Assembly (NCBI GenBank): GCA_038211015.1 | Contig: JBBQVZ010000090.1 | Location: forward strand, 1-14,341 | Source of the DNA: JBBQVZ01 sp038211015 | GTDB lineage: Bacteria > Actinomycetota > UBA4738 > HRBIN12 | Direction of reading: 5' to 3' | DNA length: 14,341 nt | In this document: positions 1 through 5,869 of the stretch, one piece after another | Layout: the number at the start of each line of letters is the position of its first letter | Position numbering within the stretch: the stretch's first letter is position 1 | Translations under genes and position numbers: made by a program | Notes under the pieces: model-generated | Databases searched by the model: none | Seen by the model: only the letters and a program-made list of their open reading frames with translations | Told to the model about the DNA's origin: nothing

Positions 1-334
1 CGCGACACCTCGGCCTTCGTCCGTCCCTCGATCCTGACCGCCGTGACCACGAGCCTCGCCAGTGACATCGACGACCCCCTCTGTCTGAGGTCGGCACGAT
101 GTCGCGAGACAGGGCGGAACTATGTCGTGAAACCAGACACTCCTCCTCCCACTCAGGGGTGTTCGCGTATCTCGGCACGTCGTGTTCGCGAAACTCGTCA
201 CTCACCACCCCGATCGGCATCTCGACGGCCTCGGAGCCTCCTTCGCGATCGTCAGCACCGCTCAGCCGGCGACATTGAAGGGCTCGATCTAGGGGTCGGA
301 CATGGCGACGCAGACCTCGGGGTCGAGATCAGCG
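1..334. other. Stretch with no convincing gene
   Basis: I see no gene I can name here. On the minus strand the frame of the XRE gene to the right stays open from about position 330 to the left edge after two in-frame stops (TGA). Its translation has an acidic, protein-like stretch around 100-260. On the plus strand the first 80 bases have very GC-rich third positions, which may be the tail of a gene entering from the left. Both readings are weak, and the stretch is probably decayed coding sequence. Confidence 0.35.
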
Positions 335-655
335 TCAGTAGAGCCGGCGCGAGCCGCTCACGGCGGCGCCCGGTCGGCCGCGTCGGCTGCGTCGGGGGAA
401 CTGGGCCCCGGCCGAGTCCGCCTGGGTCATAGGCCGTCCGGCCTCAAACAAGGCTGGAGGGAAGTTCAGAGCGAGCGCAAGGCGCGCCATAGTCGAAGGA
501 CTTGGTCGGGAACGCCCGGTCTCGAACTGCGTGATGGACGCAGGCGAGATCTCAACGAGCCTGGCTAGATCCTTCTTCAGCAGCCCGCGGGCTTCGCGTG
601 CCAAACGAAGACGCGCATCATCAAACAGTCGGCTCGGGGAAGTGTTGCTCGCCAT
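335..655 (-). pseudogene. Truncated XRE-family helix-turn-helix regulator
   Basis: The first 75 or so residues form a typical XRE/Cro helix-turn-helix: a short N-terminus ending SRLFDDARLRLAREARG, then LLKKDLARLVEISPASITQFETGRSRPS, where the recognition helix lies around SPASITQFE. In actinobacteria this sequence type usually starts a much longer protein that continues into an ImmA/IrrE-type metallopeptidase. Here only about 106 codons remain, and the last 25 are low-complexity Arg/Ser/Gly with no HExxH motif, so I read it as truncated or frameshifted after about residue 80. The ATG directly follows the TAG of the upstream gene (656-658), so the two formed an operon. The intact DNA-binding part might still be expressed. 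Confident for the HTH, less so for the lost peptidase domain. Confidence 0.6.
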
Positions 656-1074
656 CTAGGGTTGCCGCTCTTCATCCTCGTCGACGCGGCGGGTGAGCTC
701 CGCCTCGGTCACCAGGCCCTCGTCGAATGGTGGGTACGGACTCGAGCTCCCGCGACCGTCGGCAGCCTCACCAGACTCCTGCACGTAGACGCGCTCCGTC
801 CACTCTCAGCGTGTTCTTCCGTGTTCGTCGCGAGAGGGGGGTCCGATCTCAACCAGCGTGAGTCCGTCTACCGGATTGCCAGCGTGACCGAGGACGAGAG
901 CCACAGGGACCCCGTCCGGCATCTGTGGGGGGTCGAAAAAGGACAGTTGGTCGGTGTTCGCCTGGACGAACATGTCCTTCGTCAGGGACGCCTCCAGCGG
1001 TACGCGGTCAGTTCGTCCCGGGCGGTATCCCGATCTTGTACGTGTAGATCGAGACGCGGCCAACTCGTACCCAT
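656..1074 (-). pseudogene. Broken hypothetical gene upstream of the XRE gene
   Basis: One minus-strand frame reads through a protein-like segment (LTKDMFVQANTDQLSFFDPP, then VALVLGHAGNPVDGLTLVEIG). It hits TGA at about 806 and continues in the same frame with EWTERVYVQESGEAADG up to a TAG at 656-658, immediately before the XRE start codon. The read-through composition and tight junction suggest one gene interrupted by a nonsense change, probably Trp TGG to TGA. The 5' end also looks frameshifted near 980: an ATG at 1074 opens a different frame ending ELTAYRWRRP, just where the main frame becomes protein-like. I do not recognise the family. Paired genes of this kind upstream of XRE/ImmA regulators are common on accessory DNA. 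Confidence 0.45.
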
Positions 1075-1140
1075 GAAGGACCCGTGGGGTCGAGCTGTTG
1101 TGACGCGTTCATCGTTGTCCTAGATCGCGATCTCTAACGC

Positions 1141-1320
1141 GGCATCGCCTCGGAGCTCCACTACTTGCATAGGTTTCGCAGCCATTTCTGCCGGGGCCGG
1201 CGCGTAGGTTTACGAGGCGCGGATCGCCTGGTCCGCGCCTCACAGGCGCCTGAGGGTGCCTCGGATCCGGAGGAGGAGGAGATGGAGATGCGGATCGCGA
1301 ACAGACTCGCCGTCATCGTG
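1141..1320 (+). repeat. Inverted repeat copy 1: duplicated promoter, RBS and first codons
   Basis: This 180-base segment recurs in inverted orientation at 5414-5587. The match begins at GGCATCGCC, includes the TGCATAGGTT box, the CGCGTAGGTTTAC segment, the purine-rich ribosome site and start codons, and ends at the GTG at 1318-1320. The last 45 or so bases before the break are identical. This copy carries two extra GAG units and one extra G. The other copy precedes a gene with a complete signal peptide, so it looks like the original. Confidence 0.85.
1166..1175 (+). promoter_or_regulatory. TGCATAGGTT box upstream of the ECF sigma gene
   Basis: The 10-base element TGCATAGGTT lies 112 bases upstream of the likely ECF start. 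The same element occurs at four other places in this window (one with a single mismatch), always near gene starts. It may be a regulator-binding half-site. Alternatively TAGGTT could itself be an actinobacterial -10 hexamer (TANNNT). A second TAGGTT follows at 1205-1210. Confidence 0.5.
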
Positions 1321-1992
1321 GCCGCTGATGGACCGATTCAGTTGGATGATGCTCGACCCTCGTCTGATGCCGAGCTCCTCGTCGGCATCGCGCAGGGCGA
1401 TGCCGACGCCTTCCGCGCTTTCTTCCGGCGCCACGCCCCTGCCGTCCATGCCATGACGCTTCGCGTCGCCCGCGACCGCGTCACAGCTGAGGACGCCACG
1501 CAAGAGGCGTTCTTGGCCGTCTGGAAGTGCGCTGATCGTTACCGAAGCGATCGTGGAAGCGTCAAGGCGTGGTTAATGACGATCGCGCACCATGCCGCGG
1601 TCGACCGCGTGCGACGCGAGGAGGCGCGGCGGCGGGTTCTGGATTTACCCGAGCGCCTGTTCACCGAGGACTTCTCAGACGACGCGGTGGAGATCATGGA
1701 TGGCCCCGGCGATCGTGCGAAGGTTCGAGCCGCGCTCGCGAGACTGCCTGAGCGCCAGTGGCGCATCATCGAACTGATGTACTTCGCTGGGCGATCCCAG
1801 ATGCAGATCTCGCAGCTGTTGGAGATCCCGCTCGGAACGGTGAAGAGCCGATGCCTCGCGGCCATGAGAACCCTTCGGACGGAACTCACGACGATTGTCC
1901 CTGATGGATCCACGAGGAAGGAGGGACGTGCTGCGGAGGTGACCGGCCAGACCGAACCCAGCCATATGGTCTTCGTCAGCTCCGCGCCGTGA
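1288..1992 (+). CDS. ECF-type RNA polymerase sigma factor (orphan)
   Basis: The 234-residue product has both ECF sigma-70 domains. Sigma-2 covers about residues 27-115, with the DAELLVGIAQGDADAFRAFF start, the EDATQEAFLAVWKCADRY core-binding helix, and SVKAWLMTIAHHAAVDRVRR. Sigma-4 covers about 155-215, with LARLPERQWRIIELMYFAG and the helix-turn-helix QISQLLEIPLGTVKSRC. It would direct core polymerase to a specific promoter set. No anti-sigma gene follows; the next 130 bases are non-coding. ATG 1288 is preferred over ATG 1282 because it lies six bases beyond the GGAGGAG motif. Residues 1-11 (MRIANRLAVIV) are borrowed from the secreted protein at 4895-5446 through the inverted duplication. 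The ancestral start was probably the GTG at 1318, where homology ends. ECF factors LitS and CarQ act beside light-regulated genes, so a role in light response is a reasonable inference only. Confidence 0.85.
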   Translation: MRIANRLAVIVAADGPIQLDDARPSSDAELLVGIAQGDADAFRAFFRRHAPAVHAMTLRVARDRVTAEDATQEAFLAVWKCADRYRSDRGSVKAWLMTIAHHAAVDRVRREEARRRVLDLPERLFTEDFSDDAVEIMDGPGDRAKVRAALARLPERQWRIIELMYFAGRSQMQISQLLEIPLGTVKSRCLAAMRTLRTELTTIVPDGSTRKEGRAAEVTGQTEPSHMVFVSSAP

Positions 1993-2054
1993 GGGTGCAA
2001 CCTATGAGAGCCCACCCCAATCAAGCTCGGTCGACGAGACGAGTGCCTCTTCAA

Positions 2055-2083
2055 TCTCGAAGCAGCCCCTTCTCGAAGCAGCC
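2055..2083 (+). repeat. Direct repeat, 13 bases twice
   Basis: TCTCGAAGCAGCC occurs at 2055-2067 and again at 2071-2083, separated by three bases (16-base period). It lies in the non-coding stretch 1993-2126 between the ECF gene and the convergent membrane-protein remnant. It could be slippage or a tandem regulatory site. Nothing else is visible in that spacer. Confidence 0.6.
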
Positions 2084-2126
2084 TTCAGAGAGGAACCCAA
2101 GCAAGGGCCGAGGAGACCGGAATCAC

Positions 2127-2391
2127 TTACGAAGGGTCCGCCTTGAGATCGGTCTCCTCGACCATCCGCTCGACGATCTCTCCGGGCACGTCCGCCTGTT
2201 CGCGCTGGGCGAATTCCTCGGCTTGGTTCACCTCAACCCGGGCCGCTTGCCACGCGGAACAGTGGCCGGAGACGAGCGCCCACAGCGAGAGCGCCGCCCG
2301 CATAGGTGACACTGCTGATCCAGCCGGTCGCGATCGAGACCGGGATCATGGCGATCCAGAAGATCGTGAACCACCCGTTCACGCGCCGCAT
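2127..2391 (-). pseudogene. Frameshifted small membrane protein
   Basis: Two adjacent minus-strand frames join into one convincing protein. The first, from ATG 2391, gives MRRVNGWFTIFWIAMIPVS followed by IATGWISSVTY, a transmembrane helix. The second, downstream of about 2305, gives AALSLWALVSGHCSAWQAA and then an acidic cytoplasmic tail (VNQAEEFAQREQADVPGEI, ending LKADPS). Together they would be a roughly 90-residue protein with two membrane segments and a soluble tail. The shift is a single-base event near 2305. Third positions remain GC-rich on both sides, so the break is recent or could be a sequencing error. I do not recognise a named family. No clear ribosome site precedes 2391, so the start is uncertain. 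Confidence 0.55.
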
Positions 2392-2411
2392 GAACACCGG
2401 ATCGGCCTTGC

Positions 2412-2625
2412 ACCGAAGCCCACTGGGATTTGATCATCCGTGGACGGTACAGCGTCGAGGTTGTACCCGGTACTCCGTTCCGCTGCTCACACCTAGCGAC
2501 CTGAACACACTGGCGAGGTTGGCCTCACCGGCACCGAGGTCATCGAGTTCAGCCTTGCGGACGAATGCGATCAGACGATGGCCGTCGTATCCAAGAACAT
2601 GGAGGCTGCGTCCGAGGGCGAATGA
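2412..2625 (+). pseudogene. C-terminal fragment of a secreted or beta-rich protein
   Basis: Two plus-strand frames carry protein-like sequence. From about 2412 one reads GRYSVEVVPGTPFRCSH before hitting TGA at 2502. From about 2505 the +1 frame reads TGEVGLTGTEVIEFSLADEC then DQTMAVVSKNMEAASEGE and stops at 2623-2625. The beta-strand rhythm and single Cys residues in each half suggest the end of an extracellular beta-sandwich protein. The upstream part is missing, so this is a remnant with one frameshift near 2500. Family unknown. Confidence 0.45.
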
Positions 2626-2654
2626 ATCCTCGAGCCGTCGGCATGCGATCGACA

Positions 2655-2686
2655 GAGAGGCCGCCAGCGGGCGCTCGCGGCCTCTC
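2655..2686. terminator. GC-rich hairpin between convergent remnants
   Basis: GAGAGGCCGC (2655-2664) and its exact complement GCGGCCTCTC (2677-2686) form a 10-base stem with a 12-base loop. It sits 30 bases after the plus-strand remnant stop (2625) and 27 bases after the minus-strand remnant stop (2713), where a bidirectional terminator is expected. There is no strong T-run, as is usual in high-GC actinobacteria. Confidence 0.7.
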
Positions 2687-2712
2687 CGTCTGCATGTGTC
2701 GATGTTCTTGAT

Positions 2713-3020
2713 TCAGGACGACACGATGGCTATCCCGAAGGGCGTCGCGCCCGACTGCAGCCGCCGTCGGAGACGACGCGAACTCCGTCAGGGAGCCGCC
2801 GCTCACCAAAGCCGCTGACCGAGGCGATCGCAGCATCCGCCACGTACAGGTAGTCGCCGCTGGCGTCCAAGCGAGCGTCGAAAGGCCGGATCCCGATGCC
2901 GCTGCGGATGGGGTGCTGCCGATCAGGCGCAGCGATCCGTTCGACAGGATCCGGTAGCTCGAGATCGTTGTGCTCTCGGTGTTCACGGCGAACAGGTAGC
3001 GCCCGGCACCGGCGAAGGAA
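2713..3020 (-). pseudogene. Remnant of a beta-propeller (lactonase-like) protein
   Basis: Pieces of a seven-bladed propeller protein of the 6-phosphogluconolactonase/lactonase type appear in order but in three frames. GRYLFAVNTESTTISSYRI with SNGSLRLIGSTPS comes first; FDARLDASGDYLYVADAAIA in a second frame; then VSGGSLTEFASSPTAA back in the first; and SGATPFGIAIVSS before TGA at 2713-2715 in a third. These match the blade pattern (YLFAVN, S..G.Y.YVADA, G.L) and the typical C-terminus of such proteins. At least three frameshifts are needed and only about two blades remain. The 5' part has been replaced by a HAD phosphatase remnant. Not functional as it stands. Confidence 0.65.
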
Positions 3021-3290
3021 CGGGACGTCGCCGGGGAACGGCCGGATGTGCCGGAGATAGTCGTGATTTGCGACGCCCTCGGCGTCGCGGATCGATTCGC
3101 CGAGGTGTGGCTCCACGTCCAGACCTGCAATCTCGGCGACCAGTTGGTCGCCGGCCCATGCCGACCGCGCGCTGGATCCGCCACGCATGGACCACGACGT
3201 CGTGCGCCCGACAGGCGTGAACCCATGCGAGTACGTGCTCTATGTCGAGTCCACGAGCGTGGCATCCAGGTCCACGATCAGCGCAGTCAC
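3021..3290 (-). pseudogene. Remnant of a HAD-family phosphatase (N-terminal part)
   Basis: A GTG at 3290, preceded by GAGGAGA, opens VTALIVDLDATLVDST. This is HAD motif I (DxDxT, nucleophile Asp plus Asp acid/base), with Ala replacing the usual Gly of DxDGT. A TAG then breaks the frame. The cap region continues in a second frame (HVLAWVHACRAHDVVV, WRIQRAVGM) and a third (GDQLVAEIAGLDVE, LGESIRDAEGVANHD, YLRHIRPFPGD). The IRPFPG segment normally opens motif II of phosphoglycolate-phosphatase-like enzymes. Beyond it the sequence changes to beta-propeller. The gene would have run divergently from heliorhodopsin. Two frameshifts plus loss of the C-terminal half make it a clear pseudogene. Confidence 0.7.
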
Positions 3291-3451
3291 GTTCTCCTCG
3301 CATTCCCCGCTCCATGACGTCGGAAGCGCGCGTCGATGTCGCCTCGCGGGTGGGTGCTGGTTGAAGTACGAATGGCCTGTACCCACTGCGCGCGGTTAGA
3401 GTGGAACGACTACGCGAGATGCTTCAGCTGGTGGTTCAGCGAGGGAGTTGC

Positions 3452-3457
3452 GGAGGT
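3452..3457 (+). promoter_or_regulatory. Ribosome binding site deciding the heliorhodopsin start
   Basis: GGAGGT is a perfect Shine-Dalgarno core, seven bases before an in-frame ATA at 3465. That places initiation where family length predicts. No comparable site precedes the in-frame ATGs at 3336 and 3372. Confidence 0.65.
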
Positions 3458-3464
3458 AGCCGAC

Positions 3465-4241
3465 ATACGACAAGGGAACGTTGCAACCGGGATCGACGCT
3501 GCGCGGCTCGCGGGACTCCGCCGCTGGAATCTCGGCTTGACCGCGCTGCATCTCGGCCAGGCCGTCGTGGTCCTGCTGCTCGCAACGAGGTTCGCGATCA
3601 TCGTCACCTCGGCGTTCCCGAAGGGGGAACCTGGATCGCCGATCCCGGCGGGTACTACGCTGTTCGAGGTGCGGATCGGTTGGGCGGTTGCGCTCTTCCT
3701 GGCCATGGCGGGGCTCGATCATCTGCTCACCGCAACCATCGGACGCACGGTGTATGAGCGCGATCTGCGCCGGGGGATTAACCGTTTCCGCTGGGTCGAG
3801 TACTCCTTCAGCGCCACCCTGATGATCGTCCTCATCGGCTTCTACTCCGGCATCACCTCGATCAACGCGGTCCTCGCGGTCATCGGGGCGAACGCGGCGA
3901 TGATCCTGTTCGGCTGGCTCCAGGAGCTGATGAATCCTCCCGGCCGGACATCGACGACGATGATGCCCTTCTGGTTCGGAGCGCTGGTCGGGATCGCCCC
4001 GTGGATCTCGATCGCGACGAACATCATCGGGTCCGGTTCGAGTGTGCCTGGGTTCGTGTATGGGATCGTGGTCGCCCAGTTCGTCTTCTTCTTCAGCTTC
4101 GGGGTGAATCAGTGGCTGCAGTACCGAGGGATCGGCAGGTGGGCGGACTATGGGTTCGGGGAGAAGACCTACCTGGTGCTCAGCCTCGTGGCCAAGTCGG
4201 TTCTCGCCTGGCAGATCTTCGCCGGCTCACTCATCAAGTAG
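3465..4241 (+). CDS. Heliorhodopsin (retinal-binding photoreceptor)
   Basis: Seven-helix retinal protein of the heliorhodopsin family, inserted with the N-terminus inside, opposite to type 1 rhodopsins; it is a slow-photocycle light sensor rather than a pump. Numbered from the ATA codon, the product is 258 residues, the usual family length. The helix-3 segment FRWVEYSFSATLMIVL carries Glu112, the Schiff-base counterion (Glu107 in heliorhodopsin 48C12). The helix-7 segment LSLVAKSVLAWQIF carries retinal Lys244 (Lys241 in 48C12). His29 and His86 match the conserved active-site histidines. ANAAMILFGWLQE, PFWFGALVGIAPWI and PGFVYGIVV are further family signatures. The only good ribosome site points to ATA. 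The in-frame ATGs 3372 and 3336 would add 31 or 43 non-homologous residues, so the start is either mutated or non-canonical. It is flanked by a dead HAD gene upstream and a convergent membrane operon downstream. No retinal or carotenoid synthesis genes are in the window. Confidence 0.93.
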   Translation: MRQGNVATGIDAARLAGLRRWNLGLTALHLGQAVVVLLLATRFAIIVTSAFPKGEPGSPIPAGTTLFEVRIGWAVALFLAMAGLDHLLTATIGRTVYERDLRRGINRFRWVEYSFSATLMIVLIGFYSGITSINAVLAVIGANAAMILFGWLQELMNPPGRTSTTMMPFWFGALVGIAPWISIATNIIGSGSSVPGFVYGIVVAQFVFFFSFGVNQWLQYRGIGRWADYGFGEKTYLVLSLVAKSVLAWQIFAGSLIK

Positions 4242-4267
4242 GGGATGAGAGCGGCGGCGCGCCACGC

Positions 4268-4312
4268 GTTCGATCCGCGAGATGGGAGCACGTGAAGGCC
4301 GGCGGATCGAAC
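4268..4312. terminator. Inverted repeat downstream of heliorhodopsin
   Basis: GTTCGATCCGC (4268-4278) and its exact complement GCGGATCGAAC (4302-4312) flank a 23-base loop, 26 bases after the heliorhodopsin stop. A hairpin terminator is the simplest reading, but the long loop and absence of a T-run leave a protein-binding palindrome or attachment-like site possible. The rest of 4242-4483 shows no gene. Confidence 0.45.
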
Positions 4313-4483
4313 TCCCGGTTCTTCGTGTCGGCCCCTTTCCAAGTCAACCGCGCCGGAGGGGGTTCGAGCTCTCAAGAGCGGCCTGCTTAGCCTCACCCCG
4401 ATGACGTGCAGCGGCACCGTGCGATGGGGGAGCTGGTCGGTCTGGTCGCGCACCGTAGCCGGCGACAGCGACTTGGAACTCGC

Positions 4484-4663
4484 CTACTCGCCGGTGTGGA
4501 TCCGATCCCCGTCGCTTGATCGCGCCGCGTCCCGCTTTGCGTCCTTGTCCAGCTCTGCGAACCGGATGTACGCCAGGCTGAGCGCGGCGGTGAACACCGA
4601 GATGAAGACCACGGCTCCGACCGCGAAAAGCCCGCCGTCCGAGAATGCCAGCAACGGGCTCAT
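4484..4663 (-). CDS. Small single-span membrane protein
   Basis: The product is 59 residues: a short N-terminus (MSPLLAFSDG), one hydrophobic helix (GLFAVGAVVFISVFTAALSL, about residues 11-30), then a charged cytoplasmic tail (FAELDKDAKRDAARSSDGD). Its ATG at 4663 overlaps the TGA of the preceding gene as ATGA, so translation is coupled. This start also removes 37 upstream residues that only mirror the previous gene in another frame. I do not recognise the family. Tight coupling to another tiny membrane protein and to a secreted protein suggests a small envelope complex, which is inference. Confidence 0.7.
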   Translation of the reverse strand: MSPLLAFSDGGLFAVGAVVFISVFTAALSLAYIRFAELDKDAKRDAARSSDGDRIHTGE

Positions 4664-4851
4664 CGCGAATTCCCCCTCGGAGCGAGTAGCGCTCCGAGAG
4701 GCAGGATCGCGGGCACCCAAAGTCCCACGAAGATCCCGAGTCCGCGATCGGGTTCGCTGAACACGCCGAACCACAGAGACACGGAGAGCGCGAAGGAAAG
4801 GAAGGCCGCGGCGAGGATGATGAGGATGGAGTACTTCGGGTCTAGGCGCAA
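4660..4851 (-). CDS. Small two-span membrane protein, TTG start
   Basis: The product is 63 residues with two hydrophobic helices: about residues 8-30 (ILIILAAAFLSFALSVSLWF) and about 37-56 (LGIFVGLWVPAILPLGALLA), ending in a basic tail (PRGNSR). The start is TTG at 4851, supported by AAGGAGA six bases upstream; no ATG is available. It lies 43 bases after the secreted-protein gene and overlaps the next gene by ATGA, so it is the middle gene of a three-gene leftward operon. Family not recognised. Confidence 0.7.
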   Translation of the reverse strand: MRLDPKYSILIILAAAFLSFALSVSLWFGVFSEPDRGLGIFVGLWVPAILPLGALLAPRGNSR

Positions 4852-4894
4852 GGCTCTCTCCTTATGGGTGCTGTGTTGGGATGGTGATCGGCAT

Positions 4895-5446
4895 TCAACG
4901 CGGCGTCACGCACGCCACACCGAAGTCGGCACCGGTCAGGTCGGGCGCGGCGAAGATCGCCGTGAGCGCCCCCGCGGCGTCCGAACTCAGACGCAGGTGC
5001 GCGGTCGCCGCGCAACCGGACTGCTTCGGCGCGGCGGCGAGGTCGAAGAGTGGCAACCTGCCGAGGTCCTGGCCGTTCAGCGTGGCACGTGCCGTTAAGG
5101 CACCCGCGTTCGCGTCGATCGCGTAGTTGGTTAGCGAGAGCGTCGCGGCCCCCGCCGACAGACTGAGTCCACCCGTGTGCCTGATCACCCCATCCTTGAG
5201 GTTCCCGACGATCGGGAACGACGCCTGCAGATCGCTGCCGTCCATGCCGAGGACCCCGGGCTCGACCGCCGCGGGCACGAGTCCTAGGCTCACCACCGTC
5301 TGGATGGTCCCTTGATCCAAGGTCACGATCGTGGCGCCCCGCGCCTTGCCCCTCGGGCGGACGTCCGCGCCGGCCAGGTTCGCCGACACGAAGATTCCGA
5401 GGGTTGCGACCGTCACGATGACGGCGAGTCTGTTCGCGATCCGCAT
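4895..5446 (-). CDS. Secreted protein with signal peptide, unknown function
   Basis: The product is 183 residues. Residues 1-28 (MRIANRLAVIVTV, then ATLGIFVSANLAGA) form a signal peptide with likely cleavage after AGA. The mature part is beta-rich with a repeated Gly pattern: FPIVGNLKDGVIRHTGG, LSLSAGAATLSLTNYAIDAN and LNGQDLGRLPLFDLA. A pair of Cys (CAATAHLRL and the terminal GVACVTPR) could form a disulfide. The FPI-G...H.GGL.L pattern recurs in actinobacterial secreted proteins and is reminiscent of HtaA-like domains, but I cannot assign it. ATG 5446 is preferred over ATG 5452 because GGAGGAG lies six bases upstream. It heads an operon with two tiny membrane proteins. Its promoter-to-codon-11 segment is the apparent source of the copy in front of the ECF sigma gene. 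Confidence 0.8.
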   Translation of the reverse strand: MRIANRLAVIVTVATLGIFVSANLAGADVRPRGKARGATIVTLDQGTIQTVVSLGLVPAAVEPGVLGMDGSDLQASFPIVGNLKDGVIRHTGGLSLSAGAATLSLTNYAIDANAGALTARATLNGQDLGRLPLFDLAAAPKQSGCAATAHLRLSSDAAGALTAIFAAPDLTGADFGVACVTPR

Positions 5447-5587
5447 CTCCATCTCCTCCGGATCCGAGGCACCTTCAGGCACCGGCCCGGCGCGAACCAG
5501 GCGATCCGCGCCTAGTAAACCTACGCGCCGGCCCGGCAGAAACGGCCGCACAACCTATGCAAGTAGTGGAGCTCCCGCGGCGATGCC
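5414..5587 (-). repeat. Inverted repeat copy 2 (likely original)
   Basis: This is the partner of 1141-1320 in opposite orientation. It holds the TGCATAGGTT box, the CGCGTAGGTTTAC segment, the GGAGGAG ribosome site and the first 11 codons of the secreted protein. The gene here continues into a complete signal peptide, so this copy looks ancestral. The pair bounds a 4.1-kb segment including the ECF gene and heliorhodopsin. Confidence 0.85.
5552..5561 (-). promoter_or_regulatory. TGCATAGGTT box upstream of the secreted-protein operon
   Basis: This is the same element as at 1166-1175, 105 bases upstream of the start at 5446. On the minus strand, 24 bases separate it from a CGCGTAGGTT segment. 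The SRPBCC upstream region (11956-12000) has the same box and the same 24-base spacing to CGCGTAGGAT. Confidence 0.5.
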
Positions 5588-5869
5588 ACCTCGTCGATGG
5601 ACCCGGCGTGGTGGAACTGAGCATCTGCCATGCGCCGGGCGAGGGTATCCCGATAACGCATCTGCGCGCACCGTGCCTGGCCCGGGGTCATCTGCCCTTG
5701 ATTCTCAGCGCAAGCGCAAGGGGACCAGGATTCGTTCCCATGAACCCGCGCCGGAAGATGCTCACCATCATCGTGTGCGCGGCGCCGATCACCGGGGCAT
5801 ACTGGGCCTGAGGGTACGTTTTCTCTGATTCGCACCCCTGACCAGCGCCGATGTAGCATCGCCCTCTCA
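5588..5869. other. Intergenic stretch left of the transposase remnant
   Basis: No gene is certain here. On the plus strand a 23-codon frame (5740-5811) encodes MNPRRKMLTIIVCAAPITGA plus YWA, a basic start and a short hydrophobic run without a clear ribosome site. On the minus strand a protein-like frame (ARRMADAQFHHAGSIDEVA) runs into the inverted repeat. Both may be remnants. CGATGTAGCATCG near 5850 can form a small hairpin. Confidence 0.35.

Noticed and set aside
3200..3290. IS1380-like transposase motif (VDLDATLV)
   Set aside because: The following residues (HVLAWVHA, WRIQRAVGM, IRPFPG) fit the cap region of HAD phosphatases, not the transposase.
4300..4400. Possible tRNA, because of GGTTCGAGCTC and GATCGAACTCCC
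   Set aside because: No acceptor, D or anticodon stems pair on either strand. The T-arm stems do not close.
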